In this document: positions 5,346 to 13,254 of the stretch, in pieces
Numbering within the stretch: position 1 is the first letter of the stretch
How the letters are laid out: every line of letters begins with the position of its first letter
IMG/VR virus record: IMGVR_UViG_3300006052_000017
Coordinates: 1-39,025 of that record
Strand: one strand, 5' to 3'
DNA length: 39,025 nt
Origin: a virus
Program-made: the position numbers and the translations under genes
The notes under the pieces: model-generated
Databases searched by the model: none
The model's input: only the letters and a program-made list of their open reading frames with translations
Told to the model about the DNA's origin: nothing

Positions 5346-5615
5346 TTACTCCGTGTGCGCTAATTCCGGTTGTCTCTCCACCATTGGGGGGATATAGACC
5401 AATTTGGACGGGTCAATGTCTACCCCTAGCTTCCTGGCTGCAATCAGAACATCCGTCTGCCCTGCCGCCGACAATAAACCCCCATTGTTTCTCCATCGGT
5501 AAATCTGGGAAGTGCTGCGGTTTATTGCCCTGCAAAAAGCTAGCACCCCTCCAAACTTTTCAATGCAGTAAGCAAGCGGCGTACCCTCTGTGAAGGTTCT
5601 CGGTTGTAGCTGCAT
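5346..5615 (-). CDS. Helix-turn-helix transcriptional regulator (Cro/YdaS-like), 89 aa
   Basis: The likely start is ATG 5615 with GAGG 9 bases upstream; ATG 5621 and TTG 5630 are in-frame alternatives. Residues about 14-40 (LAYCIEKFGGVLAFCRAINR then STSQIYRWRN) form a helix-turn-helix of the Cro/YdaS type, with the SQIYRWR recognition helix. The C-terminus (IAARKLGVDIDPSKLVYIPP) resembles the linker that follows such domains. It is read leftward from a promoter overlapping that of the recombination operon. It is therefore the obvious candidate to bind the inverted repeats between them and decide direction of transcription. Confidence 0.8.
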   Translation of the reverse strand: MQLQPRTFTEGTPLAYCIEKFGGVLAFCRAINRSTSQIYRWRNNGGLLSAAGQTDVLIAARKLGVDIDPSKLVYIPPMVERQPELAHTE

Positions 5616-5637
5616 TTGCATATTCCTCAAAATGTAC

Positions 5638-5666
5638 TTGACAAGATATATCGCATCCTATACTAT
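5638..5666 (+). promoter_or_regulatory. Strong sigma70-like promoter of the rightward recombination operon
   Basis: TTGACA (5638-5643) and TACTAT (5661-5666) have a 17-base spacer. The -35 is perfect and the -10 matches at 5 of 6 positions. The expected start is near 5673, about 30 bases before the ERF gene. The -35 box lies within CTTGACAAG, one arm of an inverted repeat. Confidence 0.85.
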
Positions 5667-5683
5667 GTCTCCGTGCTTGTCAA
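5655..5683 (-). promoter_or_regulatory. Sigma70-like promoter of the leftward HTH regulator operon
   Basis: On the minus strand TTGACA (5683-5678) and TAGGAT (5660-5655) are separated by 17 bases, with a perfect -35. It overlaps the rightward promoter completely in the spacer and -10 zone, so the two should exclude each other. The transcript would start near 5648, just ahead of the regulator. Confidence 0.7.
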
Positions 5684-5701
5684 TCAAAAGAGGGAACAAA
5701 C

Positions 5702-6376
5702 ATGAACGAATTGCGAGAAATAGATATAGTCGATTCTGATGTATCTCAACCTGATGTAGCTGCGCCAGAGCAGATCAAAAGCCTAGCGGAAGCCCTGGCA
5801 ATCGCCCGCATGGGATGGCCGCAGATTCCCAAATCCCGCAAGGTCACGGTGCGAACCAAGTCAGGAGGCACCTACGACTTCGCATACGCCCCGCTAGACG
5901 TAATCCTGGCCCGTACACAGGCCCACCTAGCCCTGTACGGCCTATCCGTGGCCCAGGACGTTGAATGGGTCGATATGGGCCGTCCTTCGGGCGCTAGGAC
6001 AGCCGTAGTCACCACCACCATCCTGCACAAGTCAGGGCAGCTAATGACTCTGGCCCCATTTCCGGTGCTGGCCCCGGATGGCGCTAACCCCCAGGAATGG
6101 GGCAGTGCGCTGACCTACGCCCGGCGCAATTCCTACTGCACCGCCCTGATGATCGCGGCAGAGGAAGATGAGGATGGCAACCTTGGCTCCCACAACAGCG
6201 CAACAGTCACCAGGGATACCCAAGCCGCCGACCCCGATGTTGTCCTTGCCATGCGCAAGTGCAAGACGATGAGCCAACTGGCCGATGTTTGGCTGGCACT
6301 GCCCGAAAAAGCCCGCATGAATCTTGGCAATGCGGAAATCAAGGATCAAATGAAGGAAGAACTCAAAGGGGAATGA
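5702..6376 (+). CDS. erf: ERF-family single-strand annealing protein
   Basis: 224 aa. ATG 5702 follows AGAGGGAA. It anneals complementary single strands during phage recombination and genome circularisation. The core (about residues 25-165) shows the ERF superfamily pattern: LAEALAIARMGWPQIPKSRK, then YDFAYAPLDVILARTQAHLA followed by LYGLSV, then WGSALTYARRNSYCTALMI and the acidic AAEEDEDGN. The C-terminus is a variable linker and a helix rich in Lys, Glu and Met. It is the first gene after the strong rightward promoter, with the YqaJ-like exonuclease two genes downstream. Together they form a typical phage exonuclease/annealing recombination pair. Confidence 0.9.
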   Translation: MNELREIDIVDSDVSQPDVAAPEQIKSLAEALAIARMGWPQIPKSRKVTVRTKSGGTYDFAYAPLDVILARTQAHLALYGLSVAQDVEWVDMGRPSGARTAVVTTTILHKSGQLMTLAPFPVLAPDGANPQEWGSALTYARRNSYCTALMIAAEEDEDGNLGSHNSATVTRDTQAADPDVVLAMRKCKTMSQLADVWLALPEKARMNLGNAEIKDQMKEELKGE

Positions 6377-6378
6377 AC

Positions 6379-6795
6379 ATGCGTGGATATATCGCAACTA
6401 CGGTACTACTGCGCCAGAAGCACATGGCGCGCGACACCAAGACTATCAACGCCGCTATCGCCACCTTCGATAAGGAGAAGGTTCCCTGCGTCAAGCGGCG
6501 CGCTGACCGCATGCGACTGTGGAAAAAGGATGCCGCAGAGCAAGCAATCCCGGCGCTGATAGAGGAATTGAAGAAGCACTCATCCAAGCCGGGCCTTATC
6601 GGCAAGGCCAAGAGCAAGCGCATTACCAACGGCCTACCAACGATCACCGCCCGCGTTCCCACGGTAACCGTCACATCGGAGAAGGGCGTCCTGTTGACCG
6701 TCCAGTACGGCACCAACAAGTCCGTCACCGTAACCCTGGAAGAAGGTCGGCAGATCCACGGTTGGCTGGACACCATCTTCGGCAGCGACGCATGA
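6379..6795 (+). CDS. Hypothetical protein of the recombination operon, 138 aa
   Basis: ATG 6379 has AAGGGGA 6 bases upstream, and the gene starts 2 bases after the ERF stop. The protein is strongly basic in its first two thirds (HMARDTKTINAAIATFDKEK, RRADRMRLWKKDAAEQ, then KAKSKRITNGLP). It ends in a beta-rich segment (VPTVTVTSEKGVLLTVQYG and VTVTLEEG). Sandwiched between ERF and exonuclease, with ATGA overlap to the latter, it probably helps DNA recombination. It might be a DNA-binding or accessory protein, but no family is recognised. Confidence 0.75.
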   Translation: MRGYIATTVLLRQKHMARDTKTINAAIATFDKEKVPCVKRRADRMRLWKKDAAEQAIPALIEELKKHSSKPGLIGKAKSKRITNGLPTITARVPTVTVTSEKGVLLTVQYGTNKSVTVTLEEGRQIHGWLDTIFGSDA

Positions 6796-7451
6796 TCCGC
6801 AAACGCCCGCCCATCGAAGCCGTCCAAGGCTCCGATAACTGGCACGCCGCGCGCAGAGGCAAGCTAACAGCCTCTAGGATGGCCGATGCTATGAGCTTCC
6901 TAAAGAACGGCACCCCGGCGCGCGCCCGCATAGACCTGATGATGGAATTGGTCGCGGAGCGCATGACCGGGGTGGCTACCGACCACTACGTAACACCGGC
7001 AATGCAATGGGGGCTGGACAATGAAGCAGGGGCTATCAAGACCTTCGAGAATAAGACCGGCCTCATTGTGGAGCCAGCGGGTTTCGTCCTGCATCCGACC
7101 ATCGACAACTTCGGGGCATCCCCGGATGGCTTTGCCTACCCGCCCGAATCTTCGATGTTCGCCATTGTCGAAGTCAAGTGCCCGACCACCAAGACCTTCG
7201 TGGATTGGTGCATCCAGGGGAAAATCCCTGAAAACTACCGCTGGCAGATGGTCGCCCAAATGGCCTGTTGCAGAACCCGAGAAGGGCTATTTGTCGCTTA
7301 CGACCCTCGGGTTACTAGCGGGCCTAATCTGCTAGTGCGTGAGTTGATCCTTGAGGACGACCGGGAAATAGTGGAGTGCGAAGAAGCTGCCAAGGTGTTC
7401 TTGCAGCAAACAGATGAACTTTTTGACGAGGTAATCAAAAATGCCAAATAA
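6792..7451 (+). CDS. YqaJ/lambda-exonuclease-type recombination nuclease
   Basis: 219 aa; ATG 6792 overlaps the upstream stop (ATGA). It is a PD-(D/E)xK 5'-3' exonuclease expected to produce single strands for the ERF protein. Visible motifs are GSDNWHAARRGKLTASRM at the N-terminus (the usual WHAARxGxxTAS start), GLDNEAGA with E78, the catalytic SPDG (D112) and EVK (E127, K129) in IVEVKCPTTK, and YRWQMVAQM with Q152. Length is as usual for the family. The order ERF, unknown, exonuclease, small protein suggests a single recombination module. Confidence 0.92.
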   Translation: MIRKRPPIEAVQGSDNWHAARRGKLTASRMADAMSFLKNGTPARARIDLMMELVAERMTGVATDHYVTPAMQWGLDNEAGAIKTFENKTGLIVEPAGFVLHPTIDNFGASPDGFAYPPESSMFAIVEVKCPTTKTFVDWCIQGKIPENYRWQMVAQMACCRTREGLFVAYDPRVTSGPNLLVRELILEDDREIVECEEAAKVFLQQTDELFDEVIKNAK

Positions 7452-7677
7452 ATATGAACAGTCGGGCTTCGGATCAATCGCCAAGAACGACGACAAGGTA
7501 AAGGACGGCCAACCCGACTACAAGGGTAGCTGCACCATCGACGGCCAGAAGTATTGGATTGCCGCTTGGCCCAAGGAAAACGAGAACGGCAAGTACCTGT
7601 CGCTGGCTTTCACCAAAGCCGAGGGACGCGCACCTGCCGCCAAGTCAAAACCTAGAACAGCCGATATCGACTTCTAG
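7441..7677 (+). CDS. Small protein with SSB-like acidic tail, 78 aa
   Basis: ATG 7441 overlaps the exonuclease gene by 11 bases. The protein looks like a compact beta domain (YKGSCTIDGQKYWIAAWPKE, then NGKYLSLAFTKAEGRAP), followed by a Lys/Pro linker and the C-terminal tip TADIDF. An acidic tip ending in Phe is the hallmark of single-stranded DNA-binding proteins that recruit partners through it. Given its place behind ERF and exonuclease, I infer a small SSB-like protein. The fold cannot be shown from sequence alone. Confidence 0.65.
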   Translation: MPNKYEQSGFGSIAKNDDKVKDGQPDYKGSCTIDGQKYWIAAWPKENENGKYLSLAFTKAEGRAPAAKSKPRTADIDF

Positions 7678-7678
7678 G

Positions 7679-7987
7679 CTACTTGTAGTTGCCGCCTAGC
7701 CTCTTGATAATGTCCCGGTCGCCCTTGCTGACGCGACCGGGCATTGTCTTGCCCAGGGGCGCATAGGCGGCTGTTCCCTCATAGCTCTGCCGGTCTGCCC
7801 CGAACATCATGTTGATGTGCCGGGGCATCACCTTGCCCTGCACCGGGGCAACATTGGACAGGTCATTCATGTCCATCGGCAACGGCGGGCGCACCAACTC
7901 CGATGGCGCTGTCGCCGCACCCTTGCGCGACATTTTCATGTTGTTGCCAACAGCCGACCCCAACGTTGTTCTAAGATTCTTGCCCAT
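7679..7987 (-). CDS. Hypothetical protein, 102 aa, last gene of the late operon
   Basis: ATG 7987 has GAGGA 7 bases upstream. The protein is basic, low in hydrophobics and probably extended: GNNMKMSRKGAATAPSELV, a Met/Pro-rich centre (PPLPMDMNDLSNVAPVQG), and the end RDIIKRLGGNYK. It stands at the 3' end of the structural operon, one base from the convergent recombination operon. No terminator with a T tract is visible between them. It is possibly a virion component next to the ejection proteins, but it is unassigned. Confidence 0.7.
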   Translation of the reverse strand: MGKNLRTTLGSAVGNNMKMSRKGAATAPSELVRPPLPMDMNDLSNVAPVQGKVMPRHINMMFGADRQSYEGTAAYAPLGKTMPGRVSKGDRDIIKRLGGNYK

Positions 7988-7988
7988 G

Positions 7989-8219
7989 TCAATTCCTCTC
8001 GCTCCAAAGAGCCGGTAGATACGCCAACAGCCACCAAGCCACGGCCAGCCCCACCCGGTACGGGTCGGGAGCCACCATCGCCCACACGGTTACTACAAAA
8101 CCAAGTAGCAAGGCCGATGCCACCACCACCTTGCCGGAGAGCAACTTCATGTTGAACCGGATATAGGTCAACACCCTCTCCGCATTGGCGACAATCTCCT
8201 GCTCGCTCATATCGGTCAT
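7989..8219 (-). CDS. Small two-helix membrane protein, 76 aa
   Basis: ATG 8219 has GAGG at a suitable distance and overlaps the upstream stop; ATG 8210 is also possible. An amphipathic start (EQEIVANAERVLTYIRFNMK) leads into two hydrophobic stretches, VVVASALLLGFVVTVWAMV and YRVGLAVAWWLLAYLPAL, with a charged end SERN. Size and topology allow a holin-like or antiholin-like role, but a better holin candidate sits beside Rz at 14038. It lies among the ejection protein genes, so it could also serve membrane passage of DNA. Confidence 0.7.
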   Translation of the reverse strand: MTDMSEQEIVANAERVLTYIRFNMKLLSGKVVVASALLLGFVVTVWAMVAPDPYRVGLAVAWWLLAYLPALWSERN

Positions 8220-8515
8220 TGTTCTTCCTCGTTGACTTCGATCCGACCGGGCGTGTCATCCATGAACCCGGCACCGTAATCGTCATCCTGCAACTTGTTC
8301 CTAACCGCTTCCACCTTTAACACCAGTGCGCCAACAGCCATTCGCTGCTCGAAAGTCATCGGGGAATTTTCCGCTATGGCTTCCTCCATCATCCGATCCA
8401 GCATCTTCTCTAATCGCGGATTGACTACCTTGCGCGAGGTAGCTGTAGTATCGGAATCCCCCTGGCTGCGGATTTTTGAAAGGAACGCCTTTCTTGCCGG
8501 AATTCTTGTTGCCAT
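8216..8515 (-). CDS. Hypothetical helical protein, 99 aa
   Basis: I chose ATG 8515 (MATRIPARKAFLSK); GTG 8527 gives a 103-aa variant. A basic N-terminus is followed by helices NPRLEKMLDRMMEEAIAENS and FEQRMAVGALVLKVEAVRN, then an acidic tail (QDDDYGAGFMDDTPG, EVNEEEQ). It lies just downstream of the largest ejection protein. The charge split (basic front, acidic back) suits a virion-internal or chaperone-like protein. No family is recognised. Confidence 0.7.
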   Translation of the reverse strand: MATRIPARKAFLSKIRSQGDSDTTATSRKVVNPRLEKMLDRMMEEAIAENSPMTFEQRMAVGALVLKVEAVRNKLQDDDYGAGFMDDTPGRIEVNEEEQ

Positions 8516-8535
8516 GACCCATGTCACCCTTGCCT

Positions 8536-10602
8536 CTACTTGTGCCCACCGCCAGGTGTGGGAAGAAGATAACCGTAGTAACGCCCGCCAACTTCCAGAC
8601 CCGCCATGATGAATACCGCACGCAGCATCTTGTTCATGACGGCGCTGCGGGAATACTTGCGCTCAACATCATTCATCATGTCCAGCATCTTCGCGTGCGT
8701 GCCAGGATCAATCATCCCCAACTTATCCATCTTGTTGATGATGGCACGCATCTTCTGGATCTGACCCTTGCTATCCTCGGTGTGCTCCAACTGCCGGATG
8801 AAGGATTGCAAATCGGTCTTGACCTTCTCCTGCTCGACGGCTTTATCCAGGGCAGCCTTTCTCTCCTTGGCTAGACCCTCGGAAGCCTTCTTGGTTGCAT
8901 CGACCACCTTCTTGTGCAATTCCTCTAGGTGCTCAATGCGGGCCTTGGACTTGGCTACCCCCTCCAAGTCGGCCTTCAATTCTGGGAATTTTTGCAACAG
9001 CCCTTCGTTGTCCTTGATGAACTTTGCCATTGCCTGCGCATTGCCCTTGGACATGATCTGCCTGCGCAGATAGCCACGAACAGCGGCCACCAGTTCCGGG
9101 GTCTTGCCACCAACCAGTTCGATAGCCTTCTGGGCCTGCTGTGCGCTGCCATCGAAATACTTGCGAGCAACCCCCTCGGCTGTTGACTCGTAAACGCTGT
9201 CCCCAAGGGTGTCGATTGTCCTGAGAGTGTTCTTGCCAGCAGCGCCACCCTCTGCCTGATTGATTTTCAGGCTACCCTTCTTGTAGGCGGCAATGTACTT
9301 TCCTATATCCGGCTCATAGGCTTCCATAATGTCTTGGATTCGCCTGCCGATCTGCCGGTACAGGACAGCCCAACTAGCCTTGTTGCCAGTTGGGTCGGAT
9401 AGGATGGCGTCGTTCAACTCCCGGCGCATGGATTCCAACTGATCCAGGGTGAGTGTGTTCATCCCTAGCTTGCGGATAATCACGTTTACCATGTCGCGGG
9501 TGGTTGCGCTTCTGGGCAATCCAGTTGGAAGTTTCTTGCGCTCCTCCCGCAACCATTCCCTGACAGAATCCATCAACGTCTTGACGGCCTCTACCTTGCG
9601 TGGCGTTTCCTTTGCTTCGGCTCGCATGCGACCGCGCTCAAACGCCGGGTCTTTGTTTTCATCAATGGCGTCTTTTTCGCGTTCTAGCTCCAATTTCTCG
9701 ATGGTCTTGGAGCCTTCCTTCTGCACCAAGCTGCCAAGGGATTCCTCGGAGACTTCCTCTGGGGCTAACTGTGTTGCCGCCTGCGTATGCTCGACTGTTG
9801 CCTTGCGAAGATTGTCCTCAACCTCGCTTCGCACATCCAGCACCCGGCTTGCATGCTGATGGGCATTCTCCACGCCCTCGGTCTTGCCAGCCTTGAGTTC
9901 TTCCACCCGCTTGTCGATTTCCCCCATAGCCTGCTCGGCTGTGAAGGTAACGTCGCCACCAGCCTTGCGTAGCTCCCGCTGTGGGATGCGGGCTTCCTTG
10001 AACGGCGGGGCAATGTAACCAGTCACCCTGCCAATGGGGTCCATGACATTGCGCAGGCCCTTGGCCCCCGCGTCAACAGCCGCCTTGCCTGCAACAGTCG
10101 CCGCAGAAGCAACCTCGGGCATGGCCTGGCCCAGATGGGAAACAGCATTGAACTCCGGCGTCATGGGGTTGGGATACATCCCCAGAACATCAGCCGTCTT
10201 GTTCATGAAGGTCTGCCCAATTTCGCTCTGGGGCATGAAGGGGGCGGTGGCCTCCTTGGATATACGCTCCTGGGCATGCTTGAATGTTTCCTTGTCAGGC
10301 TCCGGCCCAATTTCACCGGCCACCCTCTTGCCCAATGCTCCCACCAAACCGATAGCATCCCCGAACATCCCGGTAGCCATGCCCAGACCAGCCTCGCCAG
10401 CACCGGCCAGGATGTTGCCAAGGGAGCGCTCGTTCTTCGGCTCCGGCTGCATGCCGAACTTGGAATTTAGATCCTCGATGGTGTCGTGCTTTTCCTGAAA
10501 CTGCGGATAGCTCGACTGTATGGCCTGTGCAATGGCAGCATCGGACATGCCATCGGGGAACTCCGTAGGCCCTACTCCGGGAACATCAACAATGTGCGGC
10601 AT
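8536..10602 (-). CDS. Large internal virion/DNA ejection protein, 688 aa
   Basis: ATG 10602 overlaps the upstream TAA (TAATG). The N-terminus has VPGVGPTEFPDGMSDAAIAQ, a short motif common at the start of phage internal proteins. A hydrophobic glycine-rich stretch follows (LAGAGEAGLGMATGMFGDAI, residues about 65-95). The rest is overwhelmingly helical and charged, with long coiled-coil-like regions (KVVDATKKASEGLAKERKAA). The C-terminus again has a hydrophobic piece (LRAVFIMAGLEVGG). Large helical proteins with membrane-prone stretches at the end of a podovirus late operon match the T7 gp16 or P22 gp16 type of ejected protein. No lytic transglycosylase motif is seen. Confidence 0.7.
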   Translation of the reverse strand: MPHIVDVPGVGPTEFPDGMSDAAIAQAIQSSYPQFQEKHDTIEDLNSKFGMQPEPKNERSLGNILAGAGEAGLGMATGMFGDAIGLVGALGKRVAGEIGPEPDKETFKHAQERISKEATAPFMPQSEIGQTFMNKTADVLGMYPNPMTPEFNAVSHLGQAMPEVASAATVAGKAAVDAGAKGLRNVMDPIGRVTGYIAPPFKEARIPQRELRKAGGDVTFTAEQAMGEIDKRVEELKAGKTEGVENAHQHASRVLDVRSEVEDNLRKATVEHTQAATQLAPEEVSEESLGSLVQKEGSKTIEKLELEREKDAIDENKDPAFERGRMRAEAKETPRKVEAVKTLMDSVREWLREERKKLPTGLPRSATTRDMVNVIIRKLGMNTLTLDQLESMRRELNDAILSDPTGNKASWAVLYRQIGRRIQDIMEAYEPDIGKYIAAYKKGSLKINQAEGGAAGKNTLRTIDTLGDSVYESTAEGVARKYFDGSAQQAQKAIELVGGKTPELVAAVRGYLRRQIMSKGNAQAMAKFIKDNEGLLQKFPELKADLEGVAKSKARIEHLEELHKKVVDATKKASEGLAKERKAALDKAVEQEKVKTDLQSFIRQLEHTEDSKGQIQKMRAIINKMDKLGMIDPGTHAKMLDMMNDVERKYSRSAVMNKMLRAVFIMAGLEVGGRYYGYLLPTPGGGHK

Positions 10603-12110
10603 TATCGTATCGGCTCAATGCGGCCAGTTTCCGGGTTGTATCGGCTGGTAGCGGCACCACCAGGGGCGGCACCAGCATTTGCGTCAACACCGCCAGGTCT
10701 GCCAAATCCACCAATCATCTGCGATATGGCGTTCTTGTAGCTGATCGTGCGCAACTGTCCTTCCTGCTCCATCGTTTCAGCAAGGCGCAGAAAGGCTTGC
10801 GGGGTGATGCTCGGGTCAAGCCACTTCCTTGCTAACTCCTGGGCATAGCTGTGCAACTGTGCTGCTGACGCCTGCCCGCTGCTTTGCAACCGGGCGGCTT
10901 CATTGGCAACCGCATCTACAAGGAAGTACCAGGAGTTGACCTCTGCCCCACCCGTGCGCCGGGAGGTTCCGTTGATGAAGTCGTTGAGGATGGTGAAATG
11001 GGTCTGGTCTGGAATCTTGGCAAGTGACTTCTTCGCCAACTCGATGTTCTTGTGCAACTGGTCTGTTGCCTGCTGCGTAGCACCCAACATCTTTTGCTCG
11101 AAATTGAGCGCACCGGCTGTTGACTTCATTGCCATCTGGCGCTGCACCAACTCCTGCGCAGCAGCCGTGCGATTCATGCCGGGGTTCTCCCGCATAATCA
11201 TGTCGATTGCGGCAGACGTATACATGGTGCGGGCAAGGCTGGCTTGCTGCCCGTACACGCCCATGAACTGCCTTGCGTCTGCACCCGTTGCCACCATCGC
11301 AGTAATGCCGGGGTCCATCTGCGCACGCATGTCAGCAATCATCTTTTGCTGTGCGGCAGACTTGGCTATGGTTTTCTGCGCCTCTGCTTCCAGCTTGGCC
11401 TGCATCAGCGCATCTTTTTCCAACTGATCGGCTGTTCTGGAATATCGGTTGACCGCATCGGTATCGGCTCTGGATACACGGCCAGCCTCACGGTTGATCT
11501 GGTCAATCCGGTGCAAACGCTCGTCAAGGGTGAGCTTGTTGTTAGCCATCACCGCCTTGACCTTCTTATCGTATTCGGCTTGCTCGTTTTTCAGCCTAGC
11601 AAGGTCTGCCTCGTACTTGGTCTTGTTGGCCTCGTAGGCTTCCTTCTTGCCTTCCTCTGCCCCTTGGAGCATGGCAGAAAAGGATTTCATGGCCCCTATT
11701 GCATGGCGGCGAACTCCCAACCCACCCAATGTGGCAAGGGCCAGCAACGGGAAGATGTTGGCATGCACATCCTCCATAGTGACCGGCTCATATTTGGGAG
11801 GGGTGAGCTTGTTATCCGGCTCGCCATAGATAAGGTCAAGGTTTTGCTTGTCTGCCTTCTCCGATGCGCTCTGCCAGTCGGCAACAGCAGCATCTTCCTT
11901 CTGGGCCATAGCCTGCTCATCAGCAGACTTCTTGGCATCTGCTTCCTCGATCTTCTTGCGAGCCTGCGGCACGCCCAGGCGGTTCTCCGCCTCGACAATC
12001 TGCTTTTCCGTTGGATTGACAGGCGCAGGATTGCCTGCCGCAGCCTGCGGATCAACAACCTCGCCAGCAGCGGCGATTACTTCTGGATCGGTTTCCAACG
12101 CATCAGGCAT
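10602..12110 (-). CDS. Internal virion/ejection protein, 502 aa
   Basis: ATG 12110 lies inside the end of the 383-aa gene. The protein starts with an Ala/Glu/Pro-rich disordered region. It has one short hydrophobic segment (IFPLLALATLGGLGVRRHA, about residues 110-130) and then a long Lys/Glu/Ala-rich helical part (KKEAYEANKTKYEADLARLK, QLEKDALMQAKLEAEAQKTI). Near the C-terminus is a folded piece (FINGTSRRTGGAEVNSWYFL). Coupling to the genes on both sides and the general composition suggest the middle member of a three-protein ejection apparatus. Confidence 0.65.
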   Translation of the reverse strand: MPDALETDPEVIAAAGEVVDPQAAAGNPAPVNPTEKQIVEAENRLGVPQARKKIEEADAKKSADEQAMAQKEDAAVADWQSASEKADKQNLDLIYGEPDNKLTPPKYEPVTMEDVHANIFPLLALATLGGLGVRRHAIGAMKSFSAMLQGAEEGKKEAYEANKTKYEADLARLKNEQAEYDKKVKAVMANNKLTLDERLHRIDQINREAGRVSRADTDAVNRYSRTADQLEKDALMQAKLEAEAQKTIAKSAAQQKMIADMRAQMDPGITAMVATGADARQFMGVYGQQASLARTMYTSAAIDMIMRENPGMNRTAAAQELVQRQMAMKSTAGALNFEQKMLGATQQATDQLHKNIELAKKSLAKIPDQTHFTILNDFINGTSRRTGGAEVNSWYFLVDAVANEAARLQSSGQASAAQLHSYAQELARKWLDPSITPQAFLRLAETMEQEGQLRTISYKNAISQMIGGFGRPGGVDANAGAAPGGAATSRYNPETGRIEPIR

Positions 12111-13254
12111 GTCCAGCCCCCATCGACATATCCACCTTGTAGAAACCGTTGTCGTCCACGCTCACCGCCCACGGGTATTTTTCCATTACTTCATCAGCCA
12201 TCGGGCCAATTCTGCACGCTTCGCTGTCCCTATCCCACAGGTAGTGGAATAGATACAGATTCAATCCGGTCTGCTCGTCCTTGGCAAAGAACATGACGTT
12301 CTTCTTTAGGCGACGATCACAGAAGATGCCCGCAATGCTGGCAACGCTTCCCGCAATTCCAGCGGCTTGACTCAAGAAGCTGCCAATACCACTACCACCT
12401 CCACCACCGCCACCTCCGCCACCACCACCACCGGCAGCCGCAGCCTTCGCCAGCCCACCCAGGACAGACGACCACAACTGTTCAATCTCCTGGTCGCCCT
12501 GGATCTGTGCTTGGATGCCAAGGCCCATTTCCTTTGCGTAGTCCCCGAAGGAGGATTGCCAGTTGGTGAATGCTTGCTGTTGGAACTGTCCCTGCTGGAT
12601 GAGGGCGTTGGTATCAATCTGCTGTTGCTCGCCCAGGTTGGTTGTGCTGTTGGATGTGCCCGTGTTGGCCCCGAACTGCGCTGCCTGCGCCTTCTCCTGC
12701 TGCACCATCTTGTCGATGGTCGCCTGTTGCCACGGCTGCAACTGCCCGGTCTGCACCTGAGTTTGGAACTGCTGTGCAATGGCCCCTGCGGGGGCGGCTA
12801 TCGACTTGTACTGGTTGGCATAGTCCTGGGCGTTGTTGGACAGGTTCTTGCCCACCAGGGTAGCCGTGCCCAGGAGGGCGGCAGGGCCAGCGACAGCGCC
12901 TAGCCCGCTACCAATCTGGTTAATCATGCTTCCCACATTGAACCCGCTTGAACTGGGGATTGATATGGGAGAGCCGCCAGCACTACCCTGCCCACCAACG
13001 CCCACATTGGGGTCTGTGCTGCTAGGGCCGTATGGCGTGCTGCTGGTGCCCGATAGATAGTCAGTGACCGCGCTGTTGCTCGACGTAGCTCCGGTTGGGT
13101 CGTATGGCGTGCTGGATGTGCCCGTAAGGAAATCAGTCACCCCCGTATTGGTTGGGGCGGCAAAAGTGGAGGACGTAGACCCAAAACTACTGCTTAACGT
13201 AGGGTCTGATATCCCGGCAAGCGGGTCATACCCGGTAGACGAATCTGTACTCAT
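12103..13254 (-). CDS. Ejection/virion protein with C-terminal S74-type chaperone-like domain, 383 aa
   Basis: The N-terminal 90 residues are Ser/Thr/Pro-rich with two copies of a LTGTSSTPYDPTG-like repeat. A hydrophobic Gly/Ala region (IGSGLGAVAGPAALLGTATL) and a Gln-rich helical part (QPWQQATIDKMVQQEKAQAA) follow, then a run of 13 glycines. The last 73 residues begin CDRRLKKNV and contain LYLFHYLWDRDSE, GPMADEVMEKYPWAV and DDNGFYKVD. This matches the intramolecular chaperone (peptidase S74) domain usually found on tail spikes, although the normally cleaved Ser is Cys here. It lies first in the ejection gene group. Confidence 0.7.
   Translation of the reverse strand: MSTDSSTGYDPLAGISDPTLSSSFGSTSSTFAAPTNTGVTDFLTGTSSTPYDPTGATSSNSAVTDYLSGTSSTPYGPSSTDPNVGVGGQGSAGGSPISIPSSSGFNVGSMINQIGSGLGAVAGPAALLGTATLVGKNLSNNAQDYANQYKSIAAPAGAIAQQFQTQVQTGQLQPWQQATIDKMVQQEKAQAAQFGANTGTSNSTTNLGEQQQIDTNALIQQGQFQQQAFTNWQSSFGDYAKEMGLGIQAQIQGDQEIEQLWSSVLGGLAKAAAAGGGGGGGGGGGGGSGIGSFLSQAAGIAGSVASIAGIFCDRRLKKNVMFFAKDEQTGLNLYLFHYLWDRDSEACRIGPMADEVMEKYPWAVSVDDNGFYKVDMSMGAGHA

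Larger units (their letters stand above)
5637..5684. promoter_or_regulatory. Candidate operator pair of the switch (inverted repeat)
   Basis: TTGACAAG (5638-5645) and CTTGTCAA (5676-5683) are perfect reverse complements 38 bases apart. The left site is itself a small palindrome, CTTG-A-CAAG, and the right one is CTTG-T-CAAT, nearly so. Each covers one promoter's -35 box. This suits a small dimeric HTH repressor; binding itself is inferred. Confidence 0.6.

Noticed and set aside
7674-7699. CTAGGC...GCCTAG inverted repeat at the junction of convergent operons as a terminator
   Set aside because: Only 6 bp with a 14-base loop and no T tract on either strand.
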